A stretch of 64,000 nucleotides of DNA from Nyssa sinensis (taxonomy: Eukaryota; Streptophyta; Magnoliopsida; Cornales; Nyssaceae): positions 52,695,732-52,759,731 of the forward strand of contig CM018032.1 of NCBI GenBank assembly GCA_008638375.1, read 5' to 3'. The position numbers and the translations under genes are program-made. Positions 43,301 to 55,424 of the stretch are shown here, piece after piece (the stretch's first letter is position 1; every line of letters begins with the position of its first letter). Below the pieces are notes generated by a model. The model saw only the letters and a program-made list of their open reading frames with translations. It was not told the origin of the DNA and ran no database searches.

Positions 43301-46300
43301 AAAAAAAAGTTAGGATCTCTCATCTTTACACTTGATCCATGATCCAATCCTACTATACAACGATTTTTAGCACAATTTGAATTGGTTTTGAGTTTTGGGA
43401 TAATAGGATTGCGCGATTTTATGACCTGGATCGTGATTTTAACAATCATGTTGTCACCAATATATTAAAATTTCAAGTTATTGATCCAAGATTTTTTATA
43501 ATTACTATCTCCACTGAGAAACTTCTGAAACGAAACCTACCCTGTCATCTCTTTCTCAACAACAGACAATACAGGACTTCTTGACCAAAATATCGAGTGT
43601 CTTGTTGAGATTTTATTCCTGGACTGTTGCATACGAAGGATAATCATTTGAGCTTTGTTAAATTTAAATTTGGGTCAGATTAAGACTATGTATTACTTAT
43701 TAAATACTTTAGCTGACTAAGTATTTGGTACTTTCTCTTATCAAATATGCTTCTTTTGACATTTATTAATCAACTACTAGGGATACGCTACACATCGAAA
43801 TTGGATGAGTTTGAAAATTTTGTTGAGAGGATAAGGAAGTACGGCATGATACCCTCGACCATTACTGGAGGATCTCAAACATCAATCATATTCTTAATTG
43901 ATGATCTTCCTGTGGCAAATGGAAAAATTGCTTATCGGAGGCTTCACAGCTGCTTGCATTTTCTCGTGCAATCAGCTCGTATTCCGACAGCTATATTGAT
44001 CACCGAGTATGGTGCAGCTGACTCTGCAGACAACAACACACGTACCTGGGACTGAACTTCAGCTCTCTCTTCAGAGTGCTGGGGCTTGTAAGGTTGCAGT
44101 TTTTATCAAGCTTGATTTGATTTGCTTACCTTTTTCATATACTGAATGCTTACTTCAAACTACTTCTGGGAATCTTCCAGGTGGCTTTCAATCCTATTAC
44201 AGTAAATTCTATTAAGAAGGTGCTTTCTAAAATATGCAGAGAAGAGCAGTGTAAAGTGACTGCTGATCAGATTGATCTTATAGCGAAAGCCAGTGGAGGT
44301 GATATCAGACAGGCGATTACATCTTTTCAGTACTTCTGTCTGAAATCACGGCCGATACTATCTTTATCCTTTTCCAATGGTACTCCTACGTATTCAAAAG
44401 AAAGATCACATGAGCTCAATCGTTTGGATGATGGATTTTCTTTTCCATTTGGCAGAGATGAAACTCTTTCTCTATTTCATGCCCTGGGAAAATTTCTGCA
44501 CAACAAAAGGGAGACTGAAAATTCTTTTGCATTGGGTATGTACTGATGGAACTGACAATTTGAGATATAAGGTATTAAAAATGCAAAGTTTAGGGGATAT
44601 GTTGTTCTTATGTTGGGACAGTTTGATAGTGCTGTTCTACATGCCAGTGGTGGAGACGATACCAGAGGGTTTCCATAATTCATGTTTTGTATGGCATAAC
44701 AGGTTCTTAGCCTAAGTGAGCTGGTTTTTGATAATTTGATCTGTTAGCTTTCTGAAATGATTTCATTGCATTTGTGAACGCATGAATACTCTACTTGTTT
44801 TTCTGAACAATGGCTAACATAACATTGTTGAATTTCATGAGATCCTTTTGTGTTGCCTTCTATGATGGGGCTTCGTTTTCTATTATGGCTCCATTATATT
44901 TGCTGCTTTATCTAAAACAAAATGGACTGATCCAATTTTTGTCACATGTTCCAAGATGATTTTTAGATCTTATAAATTTACTTGAGCAGTAATGTTGTGT
45001 GCTTACTGAATTTTCTTTTCTTGAGGATTTTTGCTACCAAATCTGGTTCCAACCTTAGAGGCCAAAAATATCATGAAGCATAATTGTTTAATAACGAAAA
45101 GAGAAGTAACTGTGAATATGTTTTTCCTTCAAATATTTCACTTCTGGTTGGACAGATTACCTTCTGAATATATATAATGAGAGTCCCTGGACCCTCTTAA
45201 ATGTAATTGAGACGGCACTCCATCACTTGGAAATAAAGTTTTTTTTCTTTTTCTTTAAGTAATATATTTTTTTCTTTCTGTTTTATTATTTTTTATCTGT
45301 ACAATGGAGTGTTGTCTCCATGACATTTAAGAGGGTTCTTCAAAGGAGGGACTCTCTCTGTCAAAGCCTAAATCGATAGCATTAAATCAGAAGTTCTATT
45401 CTCTATGAAGTTTCAGATTGTACCGTTAATTCCCTCTTCTGAACTCCTTTTTAATGTTGTAGACAAAGATGCATTTGTTTTAAAGGAGAGATTTGCAAGA
45501 TTACCATTGAAAATGGATGCTCCAGAAAAGGTTCTTTGTCTGGCGCATGGGCAAGCAAGGCCTATTGCTGATTTTCTACATGAAAATGGTAATATTTTTA
45601 TTCGCAAGTGCTCTTCGTTGTGCATCTTGTTATCATTGCTAGAAGTGTTCTGCTCTATTCTTATCATATTAGCCATGCCACATGTATGCCATACTATGTG
45701 AGTTTCTGAATTACTGATTGGTATGCCTTCTCAATGAGTAAATGGGTTGCATCAATTTATTAAAAGGTCAACCCCTTATTACTACAAAGTACAAACCAAA
45801 ATTATTGAAATAATAAAAAAGTAAAACATAATAATTGCATTGGTTTTAGGTTTTATCTAGCTTGTGATCGTAACCTAAACCTAACCTTCTGATAGATGGA
45901 TTCCTTCTAGTAAAATAGTGAATAGCTTCACATTTCATGTCGGCTTGGTAGATTAGGGTTTAATTGTCTATTTTGTATTTGAGATTGTCTTATGTAAAGA
46001 ACAAATTCTCGGTGCTGCAATGTTATTCTTGGAAATTCTATAAAATTGTACGTAAAAATAATATAGAGAAATTTTAGAAGATATAGAAATTTTTAGATCC
46101 TCAAAAACTGACATTATCTAGGAACTTGGATGTAAAACATTTTAATTTGATCTTGAGCAGATTAAAGTTTATGCGTTAACCATATGTTTCTCAGTTCTTG
46201 AAACTTCATTTGCACCTTTTATGTGATGTTCATCAAATTTCAGAAATTGATATTCAAATGCCTGAGATTTGCTAATATTGTGTTAGGATGTTTAAAGAAG

Positions 46301-47379
46301 TTAATCCGTATCCGTTGTTGATCCCTTGAATTACCAAAGCTGTTCTAACTCTCTAGGTTCAAATTGAATATGATAGGTCAGATGGGTTTTTTATATTTAT
46401 AGAATAGATTTTGTACTAGGGAAACCAAAAAGTTGATGGTTAACCCATCAACTATTCCATTTTTCCTCTTTTGATGGGTGGGGTGTCACCATTGGCCAAA
46501 TTAAGGTCAACCCAAGCTTGGCCTGAGAATCTGAAGACCAGATGTGCCCATACCCAAATGATACCTGAAATGTTTACCATTTGGTTGGTGCTATCTTCCA
46601 CCTCTCCATATGGGAAGTTGAAGGTTCAAGTCTCCTTAAGAGACAAAGTGATGTGTGTGTGAGAGAAAGAGATTAACCTATAATGAAAAAAACATGGTTA
46701 CCCATTACGTATGGTCTAGTAGGTGTTCATGGTATGGTAAAATTGACTCGACTTGAGTTTGACATTTTTCTTTTGGGCTACATAAGACCACAATTTCTTT
46801 GATTTCATGCCAGAGAGAAATTGATTATGAATTGGCTACTTAAAAAACTTGGCTCACTCACAAGGTCAATTCATAATTTGAGACTCATTAAATGAATTTG
46901 CATAGGGTTGAGAAACAATCAATGTCTAAAACTTGGACCGGACCTTCCTTGCTCGGTTGGTTGGATTGTCCAGACTGGGAACCGGACCACTTTCCAGGTC
47001 TTTAAACCTCTCAAATCTATTTCTTCCCAAAACCCACTGGAGCCACTAGGTGAACAGGCTACCCATGGGACCCATTTACAAGTCTGTCAATGGGCAGTTT
47101 AATACCATCATAAGAAAATATTAGGGCGCCACCACCCTTTTCACGCTCATTCTTGGCCTACACTTCTTGTTCACTTGACAGACCGTGGCTCTCCACTCTT
47201 CAGCCGTCTTGCTGGGAGTTAATGAACGACAACTGCTGTCCAGCTATGTGGACGCCGTCACAAGAGTACATTCCAGCCTTGAGGTTCTTATATTTCTCTC
47301 TCGTTCTTTTTTCTTCCTCTCTTTGCATCTCTCTCTCCTCTTCTTGACTTCTTGCCTTATTATTTCTCTCCTCTCTCTC

Positions 47380-47410
<31 letters not shown>

Positions 47411-49551
47411 ATTTTTGAAAGTTTTCAATTCAACATGCCGAGATTCCTTTATTTTGGCTGTTGCTTCTTGCATTGGATTGGTTAGAGCTCATCTGTGATT
47501 GCACTGTTATGTATCGTTTCTGAGAAATCCATTGTTTTAGACCATTGCGACGTGATTAATTTAATGTTATATTAGTGAATGGTGTTTGAATTCGATAACA
47601 ATCTAATGATGTTGAGTTGGGTCTAGATCTGATACTAATTTTGTGCCTTTTCGTAGTTTAATCTTTTATTGTGAAAATGATAATCCTCTGTTTCTGTCGA
47701 TTTGATTGAATTGTTGTGAATTCATTTTTTAAGTTTCAATTGAATTGCTAAATTGTCACCATAGTTGGTTGCCATGACATTACTGCCGAGTATCTTCATA
47801 TATTTTAGAAAAATTTTAGTTTCTCCATATTTTAAATTATTTCATTTTTTATAATTCATAATTATTATTTATGATGTAATTATGGACATCACATTTCAAC
47901 CACAATTGGCCCTATTGTTGAACCAGCTATTGTTAACCCGGTCCCTTTTCCAGTTTGCTTAACAGTCTAGCTTTAAAAACTTTGGAAATGAGTTCATTTA
48001 GTCTAGAAATCTGTCCAATGAGGTTCTGATCTTATATCTAGCATTGATGGTATATGATTATTTTAAACCAGAAATTAATTAAGTGAAAGAGGCTTTTGTG
48101 CTGTTTTTTTTTTTTTTTTTCTGCATTTACTTCATGTCTCCATCTATGTATTTGTCTGTCTTCATTTCCTTGGACACTCCCCCCCCCCCCCCTTCCAAAA
48201 AAAAAAAAGGACGATGAAATTGGCCAAAAGTGTTTCATTTATTTTCAGATTTTGAACAGACTTCCTGCCTCTAGATTGAAAGCATTTCTCATATTGAAAA
48301 TAGGTCTTGGAATAAGAAAGGCAAAATAACATGAATATAGAAAGACAAGAAATAAGTAAAATTAGCCTTACCATTTATGCATGAGAAGCAACAAGACACT
48401 GACATTTTTTTTTTGTTGTCAAATTTTGTTTTACCAGCCGCGACAATTTCCATGGCTCTTATATAAAATTTTCTTTCAGTTCTAGATTTCGTGAGTGAGG
48501 AAGCAATCGATGATGCATCGGTTGTGGCTTCATACTTAAGTGATGCTGACTTCCTTCTTGCTTCACTTAGTGGAATCTTAACTAGAAATTATGAGGCAGA
48601 GAATGTTGTACAATCTGCTGCTGCTTCAGTTGCTGTGCGTGGGGTGCTATTTGGGAATTTTCATCCATCGCCTTCCAGGTATAATTTTGATATTCTTGGA
48701 TGGATTATTTTTGTTCCAACTGCAGCTTCTAAAAAGTTAAAGAGTCATCCTGAATTCTTGTAAGCATGCAGGTGGCATGCTATTCGTCGTCCAAAGCTCT
48801 GGCAGGTTGAACAATCATTGTGGCACAATAAGGTTAGTTTAATGCTGTGGCATTTCCCATTCGATCCATCTTCTTTGAGTCTCTTTGACTGTAGATATGA
48901 CCCAACGAAATGTATATTCTATTTAAAGTCAAATTCAAGGGTGTTGAAATTGGGCTCCTATGATAGATCTATGGGATGGTTTTCAAGATCGAATCGTAGC
49001 ATAGGTTCGGATTGAGAATCATAAGATTCTACAAAATGAGAAAACTTAATCAACTAACATCTATGATATGTGCATCTCAAGGTTTCTTAAAATTACATAA
49101 TGAATAAGCCTAGAACTCATAAAAAATACAGAAAAATTAAAACAATATTTAAAGTACACAAGTTTCTGCAAGTCCTCCCTGATAATTATTGTAGTACATT
49201 AGCTTAACAAATGTTTAATGGATAATATTATAGCACTTTTTTTTTGAACAGTAAAGTGTAATATATTAAAAACAAGGAGCCCACAAAAATCAATGCCCTA
49301 TCTTCCCCAAAAAATAAAGTAAAGATTCTAATGTCATAGAGTATTCCTCTTTACACCCAAAAAACCATTAGTACAAAAAATGAACTCATGAAAATATTAA
49401 TTAAAAACAATAAAACACCATTCATATATGATTAGTCATTCCATGAAAATATTACATTTACATAAGAACTCATGAAAGGCTCTTTAGAAGAATCTACGAT
49501 ATTGGACGGAAAACAAAGTTAGTATTTGGATATGTTAAGCTTTCTGAGTTT

Positions 49552-49594
<43 letters not shown>

Positions 49595-51450
49595 GATTGG
49601 CTTGACACAATATTCTTAAAGTGAATCTTAAGCCAAATGGAAAGATTGGACCCATACTATCAAATAAGAGTTCAAAAAATGAAAGAGTAGGCTTAGCAAT
49701 AAAGAGTCATTCAACAAGTAATTTTTTGATAAATGTTAACTGAGCTCGATATCACTTGCTTGGAGAATGAAGTCAACTCGTCTGCAAACGCAGATTTGAA
49801 TACAAAAAAGTTTCAAAGTCATTCAAAAAGATACAGTATCTGTTAAAGTTTGATCCAACATTCAACAATCTCGGACAAATCTCTCACTTGACCTCCATAT
49901 AAAATTAAATTTATAAATATTATAATATAATTTATGTTTATTTTTTATTATTTATGTTTTTAATAAATTAAATATTTAAAATATTCTATTTAATATTATA
50001 TCGATTTTATAATATGCAACTTATGATATAAACTTATTTTTAAAAAATATATATAATTTAATAATTAATATGTTATATTTGAATCGAAGTAAATCTTTTT
50101 TTTTTATAATTAATTTAATTTGATAAATTAATTTTTATATCTATTTGTAAATGTATAATTCGATACATTTTAGAATATTAAAGTATATTGTAAGTATGCC
50201 TTTTGGAGACCGTTCCTAGAAAAAATAAAAATCAGCTCGTTATAATATAATTTTGAAAAATCAAAAATTTGATGACTAATGACTAGCATGCGGCAGAACA
50301 ATATCCTTGGCTTGTCAAGATCAGTTGATTTTACCTGTGAATTAATAAATTTTTAAAAATTTTGTATTAATTTTTAAAATATAAAAAATTTTCGATTGAT
50401 AATTTAAATTTAAAAAAAAAAATTTTCAAACATATCTGTAATTGAATTAAAATCTATTTTAAAAACATAACCAACATACTTACTTTTATCTTTTTTCAAA
50501 TTAATCAATCCAAACATGGTTCAAATTCCAATAATTACTTAAAACACTCTCAAAAAAATTTCTTAAAACTCTAACTCTAAAAACTATCCAAACAAAGCCT
50601 TACCCTTCAGGGATTTTAGGTCTGATCAAGGTCAATTTAGTACTTTTAGATCATAAGATCATAGAATCTAGATCTGAATTTTAACAGCCATGGTCAAATG
50701 TAAAACTGAGGATTCCTATAGTATACTGCTGAAAAGACAGCATTTCACGTGGCAGTGTACACTGTTTAAGAAGTTGTTTCAATGTGACTCAAGAAATCGT
50801 GACTTTGATGGGTTACTAGAATGCTTTTGGTCTAGGTTCCTCGGAACCATTGCACGCTTGGAATTACAACGGAGCATACTTCATTATTTTATGAATGAAG
50901 TGGTTTCTATGAAATGCATAGGTAATTTTTTCGTAAATGGAATGTTTTATTTGTAATTGTAGGAAGAATCTCCTACTTTATAGCTTTTTTTCTTGAAAAA
51001 AAAAAGAGTAGAAAATAATCACTATGAACAACAGTCCTTGGTTAGTGAACATTAACTTCCAGTCCCCTCTAGCATGATTTTAAGCAAATTATACTTCAGT
51101 TTTATTGTCACCTAGCAAGCTGCAAACTGATATTAGCGGCCATTATGATTAACTTCTGTACCACGATGATTTCTCTCGTTAAATGTGGTTTTGCCTTTTT
51201 GATGTGATTGCAGCTTGAGATGGTAAACCAGAGTTGTGTTGCTTACAATGGAGTGAGCCTATCCAATCTGTCAGTTATTGCAACTGAGAATAAACCCGTT
51301 CTTAAATGGCTTGGATTTAGAGTATCTGAAGGTCTCGAAGCTCCCCAGGTCTTGATGCAGGGGAACGTGGTAGAAGATAAGAACTTTGATAGCATGAGTT
51401 TGGACAAAAAAGATAATGATACTTCGGATGATGAAATAGAAGATTGGTAA
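37366..51450 (+). CDS. RAD17: RAD17 checkpoint clamp-loader (two apparent frameshifts)
   Basis: RAD17 with RFC2-5 loads the 9-1-1 clamp at damaged DNA. Twelve exons: 37366-37564, 38327-38384, 39643-39752, 39822-39869, 40863-40919, 41089-41191, 43781-44092, 44181-44535, 45463-45588, 48480-48678, 48772-48832, 51214-51450 (TAA). Key blocks are the RFC-type [18 protein letters not shown], Walker A GQAGVGKS, Walker [66 protein letters not shown] and an acidic end SDDEIEDW. Two breaks occur. The ATG frame MGKRNT... is one base out of phase with [11 protein letters not shown] downstream of about 37384. In exon 7 the frame ends at ...NNTRTWD-stop, while [13 protein letters not shown] lies one base out (between about 44010 and 44055). 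Removing one base at each gives about 620 residues, near the family size. Splice phases fit throughout otherwise. Either assembly errors or a decaying allele could explain it. Confidence 0.93.
41336..41846. mobile_element. Tourist-like MITE candidate in RAD17 intron
   Basis: Left text TTA-GGTGCTGTATGATAA with AACTTAAGTACTTT, and the reverse complement of the right text, GGTATCGTTTGGTAACTC with AATTAAGTACTTGA, form imperfect inverted repeats with a Harbinger-like GTTTGGTAA core. The right-hand TTA is displaced by two bases, so boundaries are uncertain. Confidence 0.4.
42285..42435. repeat. Solo end related to the Pack-MULE-like element
   Basis: The text CATCAATGGAAGGGGGAAAG through AACCTCAGGAGAGGGATAGT and GTAATTA resembles the right inverted repeat of 1653-3395 (GACGGAAGAGGTAAATTG ... 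TTAGGAGAGGTCAGTGTAAT). No partner end was found close by. Confidence 0.4.
46451..46693 (+). mobile_element. SINE-like insertion candidate in RAD17 intron
   Basis: It has a pol III B-box match GGTTCAAGTC at 46623-46632 and a short A-rich end (ATGAAAAAAAC). Flanks ATGGTTAACCCAT and ATGGTTACCCAT could be a target duplication with one indel. The B-box is farther from the left boundary than in a simple tRNA-derived SINE, so either the boundary or the call is uncertain. Confidence 0.3.
46890..47990. other. Less AT-rich insert in RAD17 intron, possible captured sequence
   Basis: This part of the intron is clearly richer in GC than its surroundings from about 46900 to 47290. The left text AAACTTGGACCGGACC and the right text AACCCGGTCCCTTTTCC near 47936 are loosely inverted. 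Between them, 47185-47290 reads on the plus strand as an uninterrupted [24 protein letters not shown] peptide followed by a CT microsatellite, like the start of some gene. I do not recognise the protein. It is not part of RAD17. Confidence 0.35.
47369..47410. repeat. (CT)n microsatellite
   Basis: About 20 CT units with one interruption, in a RAD17 intron. Confidence 0.85.
48937..50692. mobile_element. Dispersed element with C(A)TGGTTRTTAAA termini, copy B
   Basis: It begins CAAGGGTGTTGAAATTGGG and ends GAATTTTAACAGCCATG; the ends are roughly inverted. GTCAAATT lies just left (48928-48935) and GTCAAATG just right (50693-50700), a likely 8-9-bp target duplication. Left internal text (ATAAGATTCTACAAAATGAG, CATCTCAAGG, AATGAATAA) and right internal text (TTTTAGATCATAAGATCATA) match the element at 4293-6138. 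No coding capacity; it contains a long GA microsatellite. It expands the last RAD17 intron by about 1.75 kb. Confidence 0.55.
49553..49592. repeat. (GA)n microsatellite
   Basis: About 20 perfect units inside the dispersed element in the RAD17 intron. Confidence 0.9.
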
Positions 51451-54400
51451 GCTATAATGAATTATTCGAGAACTGAAGCAAGTTGAAATGCCTCTTTTAT
51501 CTGTAAATTGTGTAATATTCTGACACTTTCCCATTTCACAGTTTTTTTTGGGGGGCAATTCCCTGTTGTAGTACAATTCTGATATTTCAAATTCGTAGTT
51601 TGCTTTGTTTGGTCTTATGGTCTTACAGAGGAATTGCAACAGCTGGAGCTTGACTGTTTTTGTCAGAGGATTATCATTTGATGCGGTAAGTTGAATACCT
51701 GTTTTGTAATTCAATTAAGATGCATGATCCTCATCCATGGAGAAGAGGTGATGCATTTGGAATTTCATGGGTCTGCTAGGTGTTGATTGTGTATACAAGT
51801 TCAGACAGGAGTGTTTTGCTGCATTTTCCAAAATGTGGTTTCATCAAATCCTGTTTGCAATAGAATTATGAAAAAGTCAAATATTTTTTTTTTTTCCAAA
51901 CAATTTTGATTTTTTAACGAACGGTTATTATTGGCTTCATCACTTGTACATGATATATTATATATAACATAAAGGGATCAAGAACTATTAGACAATAAAA
52001 ATTTCTATCGTCACTGCAAGGGTGGGATTGGCGACCTTGTAGCAATCACAGGCCTAGACCAGCTCAAGCGATAACAGGATAGGCTGTTGTGCTGCTCCCA
52101 CGATTCTATTTTTTCTTCTTCTTTCTTTTAACCAGCGCAAGAACGCTGCTCAGACTAGGGTATTTGTTGACCCAGCCAATGCAGTTTTGGTTTCAATTTT
52201 TCTAGACCCATGTTGTTTCTAATTAATTCCCATATCAATGCATATTTGAACTACAAATTATAACAGAAACATTTTAATGGTGTCTTTAAAAGATGTTTAT
52301 GATTTATATTAGGGTGTTGAATTAAATAGGCATAATTAGGATCATTGAAAAGAAATGTCTTTTTAAAATGTGAGAATATGTACTGTGTTATGATAAAAGT
52401 GTCTTTTCAAGAAAAAAAAAAACACTTTTAAAGTAATGAAAAAACATATATTATAATAAAACAAAGGACAAAAGGAACACCCTAAACAAAACCGAAGACT
52501 TGAAGCGGCACACAATTAAAAGTTATGGTCAGCTTTATAGCAATGCGAGTTCCACAGATAAAAAATAGAATAAATTGCCCATACTTCTTATCAAGTATAT
52601 AAAATTTATATTAATCTTTTAAAATTTTTTAAAATTACACTGATTTTTTCTATTTTATTTAATAAATTATAAAAATTCTCTCTAATCAATTTTTTTTCTT
52701 CAAAATAACAAAACTATCCTTTCATTCTTTGTTAACTCTTTTTTTTTTTTATTTTTTATTTTTGACCAATTTTTTTAATATATAATGAACATAAGTTATT
52801 TGTCTTAAATTTATTTTTATATAATTTTGTTTTCAAATAATAGTCAAAATTGAAAAAGTGCAAAAAGAAAAAGAAAAAAAAAAGACATGGAAGGAATTAG
52901 TTTTGTTATTTTGAAATTTTTTTTTTATTAGAACAGGGTATTTTGTAATTTTTTAGATAAAATAAGAAATATCAGTATAATTTTAAAAATTTCAAAGAAG
53001 ATCAATGTAATTATTAAGAACTTCAAGTAATATCAGTGTAATTTACTTAAAAATTAAAATAAAATTGTGGCACCCCAGTTGGAATGCGCTTGCCTAAACT
53101 TTTGCCTCACCTTCAACCATATGCTCTTTCAGTGTAAGAAGTGAAATGGAAGAGTCCTTATCTATGCCTTTAGGAGAAGTTTTTAGGTGGATTGAGTCAA
53201 TTGACCAAGCATGAATTAATTAAATCACGAGACATGTTTACATATTATCTACTTTTAAAGAGAAAAAGAATTGCTTTTGTCAGCATAGTTTTAAAATAAT
53301 TGGTCAGATTCATTAACTTAGTGAAAGAATATGATTCACCTAAAAATTTTCTTACCTTTCGGCCTTTTCCTTCTGTTTATGGAAAAAAATGATATACTTG
53401 GAGGAAAGTGACTACCTTCCTTCTTTCCTATTCCTTTTCCTTTTTTTTTTTTTTTCAAATAACTTGTAAAAAAATTATTCATTAAATTTAAGAGCATTGC
53501 ACCTAAATAAATGAGTATTTGATATATCAATAAAAATGAGTCACACTATAATATTTGCTAACGTGTCAGTTGAAATTTGGGTTAGATTTGATCCGAACCC
53601 ATAACCCATAGGACATCCACATATATTTGCACATAGTGTTAATTATGGCATTAGTCACAACTCACTCCACACACCTTTTTTTTTTTTGTGTTGATAATTG
53701 GGTCACCTTGATTAATTTTAAGATCCGAAAGTTAACGACCGGACAAATTTTCAGTGATTTCAAAAAAGACTCGAACTCGAGATCTTAAATTTTAATCTTC
53801 AAATCTTTACCGTCCAACTAATTCCTTGAGAATAACTCACTTCACACACTTGTCATCCATTAAATACCTAAAAAGCTCCATTTCTGACAAAAAGTATTAA
53901 AATTATTAAAAAATTATTGATTCCAAAAAATACTTAATTATTTTTAATCCAAGAAATATTTATCACATTTTTTCACATGGAATATTCATTGAAAATTATA
54001 ATTTTGTCATTATCACACACACACACACACACATATATATTTCATACAAAAAGTCTAACAATTCGATTAAAGCAACTAATTGAATCAAATGTATTTGTGT
54101 TAAATTAATTTTAAATTATTACATTGCTCCATAATTTGAAAGAAACTACATGTTGGATCAATTAATCAAATCTTCTGACTCAAAGGCAGGGTTATTCATG
54201 GACCAGAAGCATGATCCTGGAGAATTCTTCTTACTCCATTTTCAGAACTCCAGACTTACCTAATTAATCTATTTTAATTATACTATAATACTTAATAAAC
54301 ATTTATATTATTCATACCAATATGAGTTGCAACCGGAGAGAAACAGAATTTACATTGAGGAGAGATGAGGCATGTAAACCTCATTTATCCAACAACACAA

Positions 54401-54773
54401 ATAAAATATAATTTAATTTACATTAAACTCATTCATTAAATAATAAAACCAACAATTTGTGATAATCCATCTAATTAAACATTCAACCACACCCAATACC
54501 AATTAATCTCATCTAATTATTTTTGGTCTTTAAACTCATAATTATCTCTCCACAACATTCACACAAAATAATATCATTCCATAAAAATAATTATTTATGA
54601 ACAACATTTTGAAAACTAACAAAACAATTATGGCATGCAAAATAACCCAAAATTAGCTAAATAAAATCCCATAACAATGCCCAAATTACTCAGCATTAAT
54701 TAATAAAGCAAAGCAAGAAAAAGAAAAGATAATTTTGACAATATCAAAAGATGGTGCTTTTCATATATATAGG
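51451..54773. other. Intergenic region 3' of RAD17
   Basis: It includes the RAD17 3' UTR and a MITE (52568-53051), plus a CA/TA microsatellite near 54014-54040. The rest is AT-rich, with no gene recognised. Confidence 0.55.
52568..53051. mobile_element. AT-rich MITE, TAAATTACA-ended family
   Basis: The right end reverse-complemented reads AGTAAATTACACTGATATTA, then ATTACATTGATCTTC and AAAATTATACTGA. The left end carries ATTTATATTAATCTTTTAAA and AAAATTACACTGATTTTTTC, with the same spacing. The T-rich interior encodes nothing. Confidence 0.55.
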
Positions 54774-54976
54774 ATAAATTACATTCATTTGATTTTTGAT
54801 TTTCGATTTCTGATAATTACACTAACTTATAAAAATTACACTTATTTTGATTAAAGAGTATTTGTAAATTGTCAGATAAAGTAAACAAAATCCAGTATAA
54901 TTTCAGAAATTTTTGAAAAAGTTAATATAATTATCAGAAATATTAAGAGAAAAAAACCAATGTAATTTACTCCTCT
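54774..54976. mobile_element. Short AT-rich MITE, TAAATTACA-ended family
   Basis: Left end GATAAATTACATTCATTTGA with TTCTGATAATTACACTAACT; right end reverse-complemented GAGTAAATTACATTGGTTTT with TTCTGATAATTATATTAACT. The inverted repeats cover nearly the whole ~200 bp. It abuts the 3' end of the small membrane-protein ORF. Confidence 0.6.
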
Positions 54977-55310
54977 ATATATTAATAAAGTTAGACTGGG
55001 GGTGCCGACTCCGCCACCACCTCGAAGTGCGGGTAGTAGGTGTGTTGTTCTTCCATCTTCTGAGAGTTTTGATGAGTAGATGGAGACCGAAAATACAGAG
55101 GATGAAACCAAGAAGGATGAGCACAATTTGAAGAAGAATGTAATGTAGAAAGGATGAGAAAGATAAGTGGTGATGTCTGAAATCATGTATTGTGTCCTTC
55201 ATTATCATCAATAACCAGATAGAAAGCAACCCATAACTACACCCCAACAGAAATGCTACCAATGCCAGTCTTGACATGCATGGATTATCATCTCCATGCT
55301 GAAGTTCCAT
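54975..55310 (-). CDS. Hypothetical small two-helix membrane protein (111 aa)
   Basis: An ATG frame encodes 111 residues with two strongly hydrophobic segments: about residues 14-36 (ALVAFLLGCSYGLLSIWLLM) and about 57-81 (LLQIVLILLGFILCIFGLHL). A hydrophilic, His-rich loop separates them and the tail is basic and Trp/Arg-rich. I do not recognise the family. The last dozen codons run up to the edge of an AT-rich MITE, so the original C-terminus may have been altered. Immediately upstream on the same strand, a short frame ending KVEAPPPFSD-stop follows a TTGCAG acceptor-like site and could be a piece of another exon. Composition is less AT-rich than the flanks, which supports a real gene or a gene fragment, but there is no further evidence. 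Confidence 0.4.
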   Translation of the reverse strand: MELQHGDDNPCMSRLALVAFLLGCSYGLLSIWLLMIMKDTIHDFRHHHLSFSSFLHYILLQIVLILLGFILCIFGLHLLIKTLRRWKNNTPTTRTSRWWRSRHPQSNFINI

Positions 55311-55424
55311 TAGAAGCTAGCTGCTGCTCAAGTTTTTAGTCTGAAAATGGTGGAGGAGCCTCAACTTTGGACACTTCTGCAATAATCAAGGAATTTGTTA
55401 TGGAGATGAAAAAAAAATTCTCAA

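Noticed and set aside
50690..50956. An 88-codon open frame in the last RAD17 intron as an extra exon
   Set aside because: Exon 48772-48832 and exon 51214-51450 join in phase and match the known continuity of plant RAD17 (HNK then LEM), so nothing is missing between them. I recognise no domain in the frame.
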